Positions 30,445-39,141 of a DNA stretch of 64,000 nt are shown piece after piece (position 1 is the first letter of the stretch; each line of letters opens with the position of its first letter). The position numbers and the translations under genes were made by a program. The notes under the pieces were generated by a model. It saw nothing but the letters and a program-made list of their open reading frames with translations, was not told where the DNA came from and made no database searches. The stretch spans positions 1 through 64,000 of the forward strand of contig CAZNPA010000005.1 in the NCBI GenBank assembly GCA_964575095.1. The letters run 5' to 3'. The stretch is from CAZNPA01 sp964575095. GTDB taxonomy: Bacteria > Pseudomonadota > Alphaproteobacteria > Rickettsiales > SXRF01.

Positions 30445-32438
30445 GCCCGCTTCTTATTCCCGGCTTCCAGTTTTGTAATTTCATCCCGCAACCTAGCCGC
30501 TTCCTCAAACTCCAAATCCCCTGCCGCTTCGAGCATTTTGGCGCGGAGCTTTAAAATATATTTTTCCTTGTCCTTGCCGTCGTCTTTGACTTCGTATTTA
30601 TGGCGGCGCGTGTCTACCGTGTAATGGTCCTGCTCGTAGACCGATTCGATAATTTCGCCGATGTGTTTCTTGATGCTGGTCGGCGTGATATTGTGCTTCT
30701 TGTTATACGCCGTCTGCAACGTGCGGCGGCGTTCGGTTTCGCCGAGGGCTTTCTTCATCGAGTCGGTCATGCGGTCGGCATATAAAATCACCTTGCTGTC
30801 GATGTTGCGCGCGGCGCGGCCTATCGTCTGGATGAGTGACGTCGCCGAGCGCAGGAAGCCTTCCTTATCGGCGTCTAAGATCGCCATCAAGCCGCATTCA
30901 GGGATGTCCAAGCCCTCGCGCAATAAATTCACTCCAATCAGCACGTCGAATTTTCCCAGCCGCAAATCGCGGATGATTTCGATGCGCTCCAGCGTCTCCA
31001 CATCCGAGTGCAAATAGCGCACTTTTATTCCGGCTTCGCTCATGTAATCGGTCAGCTCCTCGGCCATGCGTTTTGTCAGCGTCGTAACTAAAACGCGGTA
31101 GCTTTTCTTGATGGTGGCGTGGCATTCGGCCAGCAGATCGTCGACCTGCGTTCCGGCGGGCCGCACTTCGCACAGCGGGTCGATCAAGCCCGTCGGGCGG
31201 ATCACCTGCTCGACGAATTCTCCGTGCGTCCTCTCCAGCTCCCATTTTCCGGGAGTTGCCGAAACAAAGATCGTCTGCGGGCGCATGGCGTCCCACTCCT
31301 CGAATTTGAGCGGCCGGTTGTCGAGCGCGCTCGGCAATCGAAACCCATATTCGACCAATGTGGTTTTGCGCGCCCGGTCGCCGTTATACATGCCGCCCGC
31401 CTGCGGCACCGTGACGTGGCTTTCATCGACGAACAAAATCGCATCCTTGGGCAGATACTGAAACAGCGTCGGCGGCGGCTCGCCTGGCTTTCCGCCGGAG
31501 AGGAACCGCGAATAATTCTCGATGCCCTTGCAGTTGCCGGTCTCGACCATCATCTCCAAATCAAATACCGTGCGCTGCTCCAGGCGCTGCGCTTCGACCA
31601 ATTTATTCTCGGCGCGCAGTGTCGTAAGCCGATCTTTGAGTTCTTCCTTAATCTGCTTCACCGCTTTTTCGAGTGTCGGACGGGGCGTGACATAGTGGCT
31701 GTTGGGGAAAACGGTGACTTCATTGAGCTTGGCTTTGCGCTCTCCCGTCAGCGGATCAAATTCGGCGATTGATTCGATGTCGTCGCCGAACAACGTGATG
31801 CGCCAGGCGGCATCCTCGTAGTGCGATGGGAATAAATCCACGATGTCGCCGCGCACGCGGAACGTGCCGCGGTGGAAATCGATGTCGTTCCTTTCGTATT
31901 GCAGCGCCACCAGTTTTGTAATCAACTCGCGCTGCGGCAACCGCTCGCCGGCTTTAAGTGCCAGCACCATGCTCGAATAGGTCTCCACCGACCCGATGCC
32001 GTAGATGCAACTGACCGAGGCGACAACGATGGTATCGCGCCTTGTCAGCAGCGAGCGCGTGGCGGAATGGCGCATGCGGTCGATCTGCTCGTTGATGGCG
32101 GAATCCTTCTCAATGAAGGTGTCGGTCTTGGGAATGTAGGCTTCCGGCTGGTAGTAATCGTAATACGACACGAAATATTCGACGGCATTGTTGGGAAACA
32201 CCGATTTCATCTCCGAGTAAAGCTGCGCCGCCAGCGTCTTGTTGTGCGCCATGATGAGCGCCGGGCGTTGAAGCGTTTGAATCACATGCGCCATGGTGAA
32301 GGTCTTGCCGCTGCCGGTGACGCCGAGCAGCACCTGCTCGCGCGCACCCTCGCGGTAGCCCTCGACCAGCGCGTCGATGGCGGCCGGCTGGTCGCCGGCG
32401 GGCGTGAAATCGGAAGTGAGGGTAAAACTATTGGACAT
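30441..32438 (-). CDS. uvrB: Excinuclease ABC subunit B
   Basis: A 665-residue helicase-like protein that verifies damage in nucleotide excision repair. Walker A reads LLGVTGSGKTFTMAHVI near residue 40. The beta-hairpin region holds YYDYYQPEAYIPKTDTFIEK; helicase motifs VDESHVT and QTIGRAARN follow. The C-terminal UVR motif that binds UvrC is present (EFEEAARLRDEI). No SOS box was recognised upstream, though the gap to the divergent LOG gene is only 49 bases. Confidence 0.97.
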   Translation of the reverse strand: MSNSFTLTSDFTPAGDQPAAIDALVEGYREGAREQVLLGVTGSGKTFTMAHVIQTLQRPALIMAHNKTLAAQLYSEMKSVFPNNAVEYFVSYYDYYQPEAYIPKTDTFIEKDSAINEQIDRMRHSATRSLLTRRDTIVVASVSCIYGIGSVETYSSMVLALKAGERLPQRELITKLVALQYERNDIDFHRGTFRVRGDIVDLFPSHYEDAAWRITLFGDDIESIAEFDPLTGERKAKLNEVTVFPNSHYVTPRPTLEKAVKQIKEELKDRLTTLRAENKLVEAQRLEQRTVFDLEMMVETGNCKGIENYSRFLSGGKPGEPPPTLFQYLPKDAILFVDESHVTVPQAGGMYNGDRARKTTLVEYGFRLPSALDNRPLKFEEWDAMRPQTIFVSATPGKWELERTHGEFVEQVIRPTGLIDPLCEVRPAGTQVDDLLAECHATIKKSYRVLVTTLTKRMAEELTDYMSEAGIKVRYLHSDVETLERIEIIRDLRLGKFDVLIGVNLLREGLDIPECGLMAILDADKEGFLRSATSLIQTIGRAARNIDSKVILYADRMTDSMKKALGETERRRTLQTAYNKKHNITPTSIKKHIGEIIESVYEQDHYTVDTRRHKYEVKDDGKDKEKYILKLRAKMLEAAGDLEFEEAARLRDEITKLEAGNKKRA

Positions 32439-32487
32439 AAAGAATTAATTGTTGTAAACTTTTTCCCATTCTTACTAGGAGAGTATA

Positions 32488-33777
32488 ATGATACCTACAA
32501 TAGAAATATATGGCGATACTTCACGGTCCAATCAGGAGTTGCTAAAGAAAATCAGCCCTGATTTTGCCTATAAGTCAAGAAGCGCTGGCGCGCATACCCC
32601 CGTCTTTTCCTTCACCGGCGAAGCCTATGCCGCTGACGCCATGCTGTTCCTGCCTAATTGCGACCTGTTCTCTCTCTGTGCAGCCCTTGCCGAAAATGAA
32701 GTCCATAACCCCTTCATGCAGCAGACCTATGATCCTACCCTGAAAATCCCCAACAACAAAAAGCCCATCGTATGTCTGGGCAGCAAAAAGGACTGGAAAC
32801 CGTTTCTAGACATTATCGAGGGATTAAAAGAGGCAGGCACGATACGCGAAGGATTGCTGGAAAAGAACGTGCATTTCACGCATTCCGCCAAAGATGCCAT
32901 CGGTTACATCAAATCTCACCTTACCAATGATTTAACCAACCGGCGCGCGGAAGCGGTCAGCCATAAGACGTATATCGATTCACTGGATGCCGCCGACGAC
33001 CTGATTAACACGAAAGAAGGCACGCCGAAAGCAAAGCATAGCCCCACTATCGCGTTTTTCGGATCGGCCAGCTCTAAAAATCCGAAGCATAAGGAAATCG
33101 CCGAAGAAGCAGCCCGCATGTGCGGCCAGAATGGCTGGAACATCGTGCATGGCGGCGGAGCGCATAGCGTTATGGGCGCTCTTACCGACGCAGGGTCGGC
33201 TGCAGATGCTCACGTTCACGGCATCACCGCCACCAAAACCTATGCCCAGATTCTTTCCGGGGAAAGAGACCCGGACAAAATCCTGCCCGACGGCATGGCG
33301 CGCTTCACCTTCGGCAAAGACATGATCCATCGCATCGAGCTTTATGCCAAGAGCAGCGAAGCGCTGGTCGCCCTGCCCGGCGGCATCGGCACGCTTGAAG
33401 AAATCATGATGATTATGCACCTGCTCCATGAAAAACATCCGGCGGTGATGTATGAGGACAAAAGCGGGAAAATGGTCAAAAAGCCGATGGTACTGGTTAA
33501 CCAGAATGGCATCTGGGACAATTTAATCGCTTATTACGAGCATGCGGGCGACGACAGGATTACAAAACCGTTTAAGGAAAACATCGTCGTCGTAAATAAT
33601 ATTGATGAACTAAACGCCACCTTGAAGAAGCATTTTGAGCAACATCCTCCCAAGGCATTCGCCATCGACCATCTGGATGATTCCATTAAATCATCGGAGC
33701 GGCGCAAGGTAAACCCAGGCTACCGCCAAGGATTGCTCTTCCCGACAGATGATGGTCCAAGCCCTGTAAAGCGGTAG
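32488..33777 (+). CDS. LOG-family protein with a degenerate second LOG-like half
   Basis: A 429-residue protein. The C-terminal half (about 185-385) is a LOG / lysine-decarboxylase-like domain with the nucleotide motif PGGIGTLEE at 297-305 and VHGGGAHSVMGALTDAG near 220. LOG enzymes release free cytokinin-type bases or cleave nucleoside monophosphates to base and ribose-5-phosphate, as in PpnN. Residues about 45-145 look like a decayed copy: ADAMLFLPNCDLFSL matches SEALVALPGGIGTLEE, and KPIVCLGSKKDWKPFLDII matches KPMVLVNQNGIWDNLIAYY. The catalytic motif is lost there. AGGAGA precedes the start. Substrate unknown. Confidence 0.85.
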   Translation: MIPTIEIYGDTSRSNQELLKKISPDFAYKSRSAGAHTPVFSFTGEAYAADAMLFLPNCDLFSLCAALAENEVHNPFMQQTYDPTLKIPNNKKPIVCLGSKKDWKPFLDIIEGLKEAGTIREGLLEKNVHFTHSAKDAIGYIKSHLTNDLTNRRAEAVSHKTYIDSLDAADDLINTKEGTPKAKHSPTIAFFGSASSKNPKHKEIAEEAARMCGQNGWNIVHGGGAHSVMGALTDAGSAADAHVHGITATKTYAQILSGERDPDKILPDGMARFTFGKDMIHRIELYAKSSEALVALPGGIGTLEEIMMIMHLLHEKHPAVMYEDKSGKMVKKPMVLVNQNGIWDNLIAYYEHAGDDRITKPFKENIVVVNNIDELNATLKKHFEQHPPKAFAIDHLDDSIKSSERRKVNPGYRQGLLFPTDDGPSPVKR

Positions 33778-33810
33778 TAGGGTAAAGCCGGAAGTGAGTT
33801 TAAATTCCAT

Positions 33811-33846
33811 AAAAAAACAAAAGGCGACGGGAGTGCCCGCCGCCTT
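33811..33846 (-). terminator. Rho-independent terminator of the cold-shock gene
   Basis: On the minus strand, AAGGCGGCGGG and CCCGTCGCCTT form a GC-rich stem around a CACT loop, followed by TTTGTTTTTTT. It starts about 30 bases after the cold-shock gene stop. A textbook intrinsic terminator; from the plus strand it lies after the LOG gene but has no U-tract in that direction. Confidence 0.88.
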
Positions 33847-33877
33847 ATATATAGTGGTTTATTGCCGTTTGGCTAGG

Positions 33878-34084
33878 TTAGCTGACGATCTTCAGGTTGA
33901 CCGCCGACATCTTGCCTTTGTTTTCCGCCAGTTCGTACTGCACGCGCTGGCCTTCATCAAGCATGGAGATGCCCGCCGCTTCGAGCGCCGAAACATGCAC
34001 GAACACGTCGCTTGAATTATCGTCGGGCTTGATGAAGCCGAAACGTTTCGCCGGGTTATACCATTTCACTGTGCCAGTCGCCAT
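33878..34084 (-). CDS. Cold-shock domain protein
   Basis: A 68-residue single cold-shock domain. RNP1 reads KRFGFIKP and RNP2 reads DVFVHVSALE; the start MATGTVKWYNPAKRFGF is typical. Such proteins bind single-stranded RNA and DNA and melt RNA structure. The ATG at 34084 is set by homology; the in-frame upstream extension to 34297 runs into the repeat element and is not coding. It has its own terminator (33811-33846). The 34085-34198 leader may carry regulatory structure but nothing was identified. Confidence 0.95.
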   Translation of the reverse strand: MATGTVKWYNPAKRFGFIKPDDNSSDVFVHVSALEAAGISMLDEGQRVQYELAENKGKMSAVNLKIVS

Positions 34085-34198
34085 TGCCGTGCTCCTTAAA
34101 CAATTACGTAAAAAAATCGGCCTTATACCCAGCCGATTCCATAAATTTAATCCAGTCGGGAATGGTTGGCAAGGGGGAAAACCCCGCAAAATACTAGG

Positions 34199-34325
34199 TT
34201 TAAACTCGCTGGGATGAGCCGGATGCGAAGCTTTTGCGAGAACCGGAGCGGAACGTATACTTTCGTACGTGAGCACCGGAAGCTTGAGTAAAAGCAAGCA
34301 AGCCGGCCAGCCTAGTGGAGTTTAA
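34199..34325. repeat. Structured dispersed element, copy 2
   Basis: About 127 bases with the same nested stems as 21510-21652. Outer TTAAACTC/GAGTTTAA (34200-34207/34318-34325), GCCGG/CCGGC (34218-34222/34303-34307), GCTTTT/AAAAGC (34230-34235/34290-34295), CCGG/CCGG (34243/34276), tip ACGTA/TACGT (34253-34257/34266-34270). Pairing is kept while bases differ from copy 1. The outer right arm contains the nadK stop codon, so the element would be transcribed with nadK. Confidence 0.8.
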
Positions 34326-35101
34326 TAGGTAAACTGCTCTTTTATAATCCGCTCTTCCAGATTGTGCTCGGGATCGAAGAGCAGGTTCACGCCGGATTTT
34401 CGCTGTTCGGAGACCACGACTTCGGCCACGTCCTGGATTTCGGTGAAATCGGCGACGGCATTGACCGGCCGCTTGTCGGTATCCAGAATGGAAAAGCTGA
34501 CGCTGGCGCTGTGCGGCAGCAGCGCACCGTGCCAGCGGCGCGGACGGAACGGCACCAACGGCGTCAGCGCCAGCACGTTGGCGCCAAGCGGAATGATGGG
34601 ACCGCCGGCAGAAAAGTTGTAGGCGGTTGATCCGGCCGGCGTCGATACCAGCACGCCATCGGCAATCAGCTCCTGCAGGCGCACGACGTGATCGACCGAA
34701 ACGCGGATCTTGGCCGCCTGCCGGTGCTGCCTGAACAGCGACACTTCATTGAACGCCAGCGCCTGACTGATTTTTCCGCTGGTGCGCCGCGCATACATGT
34801 GCAGCGGATAGAGCGTGGCGGCGCGGGCGTGGTTGATGCGACTAAGCAAGCTCTGCAAACCGTACTGGTTCATCAGGAAACCGACGGTGCCGCAGTTGAT
34901 GCCGTAAAACGGCAATTTCATTTTCATGTATTGGTGCAGCGTCTGCAGCATGAAGCCATCACCACCCAAAACGACGATCACCTGCGCGTTCATGCGCCGG
35001 CGCGTGATTTCGGAGATATCGTGCAGCTTCTTGATTTCCTTGAGCGCCGCCTGCGCTTTCGGCGAATCATCAGCAACGACGGCGATTTTGCTGTAGGTCA
35101 T
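34322..35101 (-). CDS. nadK: NAD kinase
   Basis: A 259-residue enzyme that phosphorylates NAD to NADP. The catalytic GGDG motif is in VIVVLGGDGFMLQTLHQY, and the nucleotide-binding VSTPAGSTAYNFSAGGPI follows. Length is at the short end of normal for alphaproteobacteria. Its stop codon lies inside the structured element at 34199-34325. No neighbour on the same strand is close enough to suggest an operon with certainty. Confidence 0.96.
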   Translation of the reverse strand: MTYSKIAVVADDSPKAQAALKEIKKLHDISEITRRRMNAQVIVVLGGDGFMLQTLHQYMKMKLPFYGINCGTVGFLMNQYGLQSLLSRINHARAATLYPLHMYARRTSGKISQALAFNEVSLFRQHRQAAKIRVSVDHVVRLQELIADGVLVSTPAGSTAYNFSAGGPIIPLGANVLALTPLVPFRPRRWHGALLPHSASVSFSILDTDKRPVNAVADFTEIQDVAEVVVSEQRKSGVNLLFDPEHNLEERIIKEQFTY

Positions 35102-35199
35102 ACTCTACGTGTATTCGGGGCCCAATTTGGTTAATTTGCTAATGATAGATACAAAATGCGCCTGTGGCAAGTCTTCGCCGCCAGAATACGCCGGAGAAA

Positions 35200-36183
35200 T
35201 CACGTTATGCCCATACCATCGCCGATCGCAACGCCGGTTGTTTTTGCCTTTTTTTCCAATTCCGCCAAACGGGTAAGGCCGTTTTTCGTGATATAATGCT
35301 TGGCGCCATATCCCGTGAGCGGGTCGATAACGCACGATTCTACGCAACCCTGCCTTCCATTCAGCCCCCTCAGGATAGCCCCCAATTGCTCATAGGGAAC
35401 GTGATAGGGGTTGCGGACGGTGGGCTCTTCCGCCTCCAGGCCGATCAGCTGCGGCCGGATGCTGGCGCGATCCAGCGTCAGTTTGATTTTGCTGGCGGCA
35501 ACCGCATGTTCTTCATCGGTCGCCCCCGCTGCAACCAACATCTTCAAAACACCGAGCTCGCCGCGCGATATCGGATCGTTTGGAAACGCGAGTGTTGTTG
35601 GTATTTGCGCCTTCGGCAGCTTTATCGTGCCTGCCCAGGAGGGAGACCTTAATTCGCGTATTACGCTTTTTAGTTGCTGTTTAGGATCCCGATCTGTTTC
35701 CGGCCTTGTGTGAAGTTTCCGCAGTACCGTTTTCCCTAAATCCGTTATGACATAATGCTTGTCCCGACTCTGCCAGTCCAACAAAGCGACGCATTGACAT
35801 TCTAAAAGCACCGCCAGCGCATTTCGCAGATGATCCATTCGTTCAGTGTGATTAGCGCCCGAGGGACGGAAGCTATTGTAGATTTTATCACCATTGGCCG
35901 GATCGTTCTGTATCAGGCATGGCTCAAGATATATCCGGGTAATATGCCGGCTAGTTAAAGGGTACATACGGCTCAGCGTATTTAAATTGCCGTAGAGCTT
36001 CGGCTTGTAAGGCACATAGGTATCGAATCTCTCCTTGTTGACGGATAAGGCGCGAAGCATCTCTAATATGCCGCGCAGGGCGAACGGATCGGCTTTTCCC
36101 ATCAGATGCGTCGTTAACGCGGCGATGCTATCCGTTGCCGGGGCCGTGGGCGCGCCATCCCCATTTTCGGGTTTGCGGGTCAT
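35200..36183 (-). CDS. Unknown protein with winged-helix-like segments
   Basis: A 327-residue soluble protein that I do not recognise as a family. Two segments have the look of winged-helix ends: ALLDWQSRDKHYVITDLGKT followed by VLRKLH (near 150) and GYGAKHYITKNGLTRLAELE (near 300), both of the form hY-IT--G---L--L. A Pro/Ala-rich N terminus precedes. Its start overlaps the upstream 146-residue gene by 4 bases, and that protein has the same ending pattern. A regulatory or DNA-binding role is inferred from this pattern only. Confidence 0.6.
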   Translation of the reverse strand: MTRKPENGDGAPTAPATDSIAALTTHLMGKADPFALRGILEMLRALSVNKERFDTYVPYKPKLYGNLNTLSRMYPLTSRHITRIYLEPCLIQNDPANGDKIYNSFRPSGANHTERMDHLRNALAVLLECQCVALLDWQSRDKHYVITDLGKTVLRKLHTRPETDRDPKQQLKSVIRELRSPSWAGTIKLPKAQIPTTLAFPNDPISRGELGVLKMLVAAGATDEEHAVAASKIKLTLDRASIRPQLIGLEAEEPTVRNPYHVPYEQLGAILRGLNGRQGCVESCVIDPLTGYGAKHYITKNGLTRLAELEKKAKTTGVAIGDGMGIT

Positions 36184-36620
36184 GTCCTTCCCTCGCCGCG
36201 ACCGAAAGAAGCGTCGCGCGTAATCCGTGGCGCCAGGCGCGATGACTGATCTTTGATTTCCACCAGCTCACATTGCTTGCCGTCTATCGCCTGCTGCAGC
36301 TTGGCTTTCCCTTGATCGGTAATGCTATACCAACACGACCTTCTATTAGATTCAAATTCGATATCCCTGCTGTCAATTAACGCGGCGAGCGCAGCATTGA
36401 CGATCTTCGGCGTTGTGCGGAAAATATTGTGATAAGCTGCCGGTTCCTGCGGTTGCTGCAGATTGCGAATGTGTAATTTTGGGCCTTTCAGCAGGATGTG
36501 TAGCATGCTATGCGACAAATTATTCGGCTGATCGAATTGGCCGCAATAGGCCAGCGTCACCAGCACTCCCAGCTTGGCTTTCTCGATATCGGTGTTGGGA
36601 TCGGTGTTGGGATCGGTCAT
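36180..36620 (-). CDS. Unknown protein with one winged-helix-like segment
   Basis: A 146-residue protein. The middle and end (TPKIVNAALAALIDSRDIEF, then RRSCWYSITDQGKAKLQQAI) resemble a winged helix with its recognition helix and wing. The 5' end carries a short tandem repeat encoding DPNTDPNTD. Overlaps the next gene by 4 bases (ATGA), so the two are translationally coupled and may work together. 21 bases separate it from the DUF2336 gene downstream on the window, which is on the same strand but ends nearby. Confidence 0.6.
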   Translation of the reverse strand: MTDPNTDPNTDIEKAKLGVLVTLAYCGQFDQPNNLSHSMLHILLKGPKLHIRNLQQPQEPAAYHNIFRTTPKIVNAALAALIDSRDIEFESNRRSCWYSITDQGKAKLQQAIDGKQCELVEIKDQSSRLAPRITRDASFGRGEGRT

Positions 36621-36641
36621 CGGCTTACCGCTGCGACGGCA

Positions 36642-37799
36642 TCACTGCGCGCTTTTGCGCACCAGGGCGATGATGTAGGAGAGGTTCTCCATCTGCGCGT
36701 CCTCGGAGTGCGCAAGGATGCGCTCGACAATGCTGTTGGCGTAGCGGCTGTTGCCGGATTTTGCGCCCTCGCTGTGCAATTGGCGCACCACCGAGAGCAG
36801 CAGCTTCACCGCCGGGAACATGGCATCTGGCAGACCTGATTTGTTATAGATGGCGCGGAAACCGAGATCGCCCTTGTCGCTGATGAGTTTTCTCGCATTG
36901 GCAACCGGGATGCCGGACAGTTTCGCCAGCGCCATTTCGAAGAAATTAAAATCGCCCTGACAGAGCGCGGAGAGGATAATCGAAGGCGTCAACCGCCCCG
37001 AATCGCGCAGATGCGCGATCAGCTTGTCGATGTCGTCTTCGGCCTGAGCGACGCGGATTAAATTCAACGTTTCTTTCTCGCGGGTTTTTTCGACGTCCTT
37101 GTCCACCTGCACCGACTGGTCGGCGGAGAGTTTATATTTCTTTTTGAGGCTATCGGCCACCGTCGACGACACCATGCCCATCATTTTTTCGACCACCGTT
37201 ACCGGCAGCGCCGCCCGCACCGAAAGCGATTTCATGATGGAGTCGTTGCTCTTATAGGTGGTGACGATCTTGTCGTAGGATTTTTCAGAAATCTTGGCGC
37301 CGGCGTTATTCACCAGCGACGCCGCCACCTGCTCGTTGCCCTTGGCGATCAGCGTCTCGGATACGGCTTCCGGCACGACGCGGCGGCGCGAGATGGCAAG
37401 GTATTTCGATACCTGATCGGTGGCGTTGACCAGTTCCATCAGGTCGTCGTCGGTCAGCACGTCCGAGAATTCCAGGATGGGCAGCGACACTTCGTCGACG
37501 TCGGCGGCCAGCGATTTGATGATGTCATGCGGCACGCGGCCGCTATCCTTCAGATGTTGCGCCAGCTGGGCGCGCACGGTGATTTCGGTATCGCGCATCA
37601 GCAGGCGGAAAACCTGTTCGGCGATCATGGTTTCGTTGGGCGTAAGTTGCGCCGTTTTGCCGCCGTAAGCGCTGCCGATTTTTTTGGTCATGTCGAGGCG
37701 CGTGCCCGAGGTGGTGTCGTGCAGCAGGCGGTCGACATCCTCGGCCGAAAGCGTCAGCGCGGTGGCGGAAGTTGCTGCTTCAGTGGACAGTCGAGCCAA
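36642..37799 (-). CDS. DUF2336 protein, second of two tandem copies (TTG start)
   Basis: A 385-residue DUF2336 protein, a helical-repeat family found mainly in alphaproteobacteria, function unknown. Typical pieces: LLMRDTEITVRAQLAQHLKD, VPHDIIKSLAADVDEVSLPI and ILEFSDVLTDDDLMELV. The start is a TTG at 37799, supported by AGGAGG 5 bases upstream. It begins inside the end of the upstream paralog (20-base overlap). Alignment with the paralog is clear along the whole length (for example ISRRRVVPEAVSETLIAKGN versus VARREHVTEPVSDTLLETHN). Confidence 0.88.
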   Translation of the reverse strand: MARLSTEAATSATALTLSAEDVDRLLHDTTSGTRLDMTKKIGSAYGGKTAQLTPNETMIAEQVFRLLMRDTEITVRAQLAQHLKDSGRVPHDIIKSLAADVDEVSLPILEFSDVLTDDDLMELVNATDQVSKYLAISRRRVVPEAVSETLIAKGNEQVAASLVNNAGAKISEKSYDKIVTTYKSNDSIMKSLSVRAALPVTVVEKMMGMVSSTVADSLKKKYKLSADQSVQVDKDVEKTREKETLNLIRVAQAEDDIDKLIAHLRDSGRLTPSIILSALCQGDFNFFEMALAKLSGIPVANARKLISDKGDLGFRAIYNKSGLPDAMFPAVKLLLSVVRQLHSEGAKSGNSRYANSIVERILAHSEDAQMENLSYIIALVRKSAQ

Positions 37800-38904
37800 T
37801 GCGGCCTCCTATGATGGCGAGCAGATATTCCATGTTGTCGATCGTGCGGTGATGATTTTCCATATAGATGCGATCGATGATGCGGCGGCGGAAGTCGGAG
37901 CGCTTGGTGCGGCCGAATTCGGTTTCCTCGAGGCTGATCTGCAGCAGCTTCCGCACGGCTTCGAAGAATCCCTCTGGCATGTGCGAGGCTTTATAGATGG
38001 CATGGAAGCCCAGGCTGCCGGTATCCATAAGCAGGATGCGGGCGTTGACGCGCGGCACGCCGGCCAGGCGGGCGATGCCGGTTTCGAATACGCTTAAAGA
38101 CCCGACGCAGAGCGAACGGATCAACAAGGAGTGGGTCAGGCGGCCGCTTAAATAAAGCTGGTCGATAAGATCTTCCACCTGTGCGTCGTTGGCGGGGTCG
38201 ATCTTGCCGCCGCCGGGGATGATGCCGAGCATTTCCCATTCGCGGGCGTCGGCGCTGGCTTTGGCGGCCAGCGGCACGTTGATCTTGTATTGTTGCACGA
38301 GGGCGGTTTTTAGCTCATCGGTGACGACGGTATAAATTTTTTCGGCGATGGTGAGCGGCAGACCGCCGCGATGGACCAGGGTTTCCAGAAGCGAGCGGTT
38401 GGACGACACGTAGCGCCAGGAATCAATCAGGCCTTTTTCCGACAGCTTGGCGCTCTTATTATTAAAGAGGTCGTTTAAGACTTCTTCGTTATGCGTCTCG
38501 AGCAATGTATCGGATACCGGCTCAGTGACATGTTCACGGCGGGCGACGGAACACAGTTTCAGCACGTCGCGCGTACTTTTGATGATGGAAACCAGATCCT
38601 GCTCGGTCAGCACATGCGAGTATTGCAATACCGGGGCGGCAACGTCGGCTTCGTCGTGCGCCAGTTTCCAGATGATGTCGTGCGGCGCGCCGGGGCAGTG
38701 GCTCAAATGCTCGGCTAGCGTGCGGCGGATTTTTTTTTCGGCGTCTTTAAGAAGGATACGGAAAATATCGGCAGCAATGAAAGCTTCGCTTTCACTGAAA
38801 TGCCCGGATTGGTAATCGGCGGCAATCTTCGTCGCCAACATGCCGCGAACCTTGTTCGAAGGTTCCTCGGTCAGTTTTTTAACATCCATCAACGTAAGAT
38901 TCAT
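37780..38904 (-). CDS. DUF2336 protein, first of two tandem copies
   Basis: A 374-residue paralog of the next gene. It shows the same layout: ILLKDAEKKIRRTLAEHLSH, APHDIIWKLAHDEADVAAPV, LQYSHVLTEQDLVSII. All-helical, soluble, HEAT-like in appearance. In some alphaproteobacteria DUF2336 genes sit near motility or cell-cycle genes; no such neighbours are here. The pair is transcribed away from scoAB. A local gene duplication is evident. Confidence 0.88.
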   Translation of the reverse strand: MNLTLMDVKKLTEEPSNKVRGMLATKIAADYQSGHFSESEAFIAADIFRILLKDAEKKIRRTLAEHLSHCPGAPHDIIWKLAHDEADVAAPVLQYSHVLTEQDLVSIIKSTRDVLKLCSVARREHVTEPVSDTLLETHNEEVLNDLFNNKSAKLSEKGLIDSWRYVSSNRSLLETLVHRGGLPLTIAEKIYTVVTDELKTALVQQYKINVPLAAKASADAREWEMLGIIPGGGKIDPANDAQVEDLIDQLYLSGRLTHSLLIRSLCVGSLSVFETGIARLAGVPRVNARILLMDTGSLGFHAIYKASHMPEGFFEAVRKLLQISLEETEFGRTKRSDFRRRIIDRIYMENHHRTIDNMEYLLAIIGGRIGSTVH

Positions 38905-39141
38905 GCTGGCGGCACTTCGTTGCGGTTTAAAAATACGCTTCTTCGATATTGCGGTTTTCGCTCAGTGATTGCAATGCCAAAGGCGAGTTTTTGTTTTTTT
39001 CAGTCACACTGTCTTAGTCTAATTACATCAACAAATAGTAAACAACCTGTTAATAAGTGGTTAATTTTAGATACATTTGTGAAAATTTAATGTTTCACCT
39101 ATATAAAGGCGTTTCTACCCTCTTATTAAGGCACCCATATA
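38905..39141. other. Intergenic region between divergent DUF2336 and scoA genes
   Basis: 237 bases, markedly AT-rich in the right half (39010-39110), consistent with promoters for both directions. TATATAAAG near 39100 could serve as a -10 region for scoA, but no convincing -35 was found. No ORF, tRNA or palindrome was seen. Confidence 0.4.

Noticed and set aside
33878..34297. Longer reading of the cold-shock gene (139 residues)
   Set aside because: The extra 71 residues are not conserved and run into the dispersed element at 34199-34325; the 68-residue form matches the family exactly.
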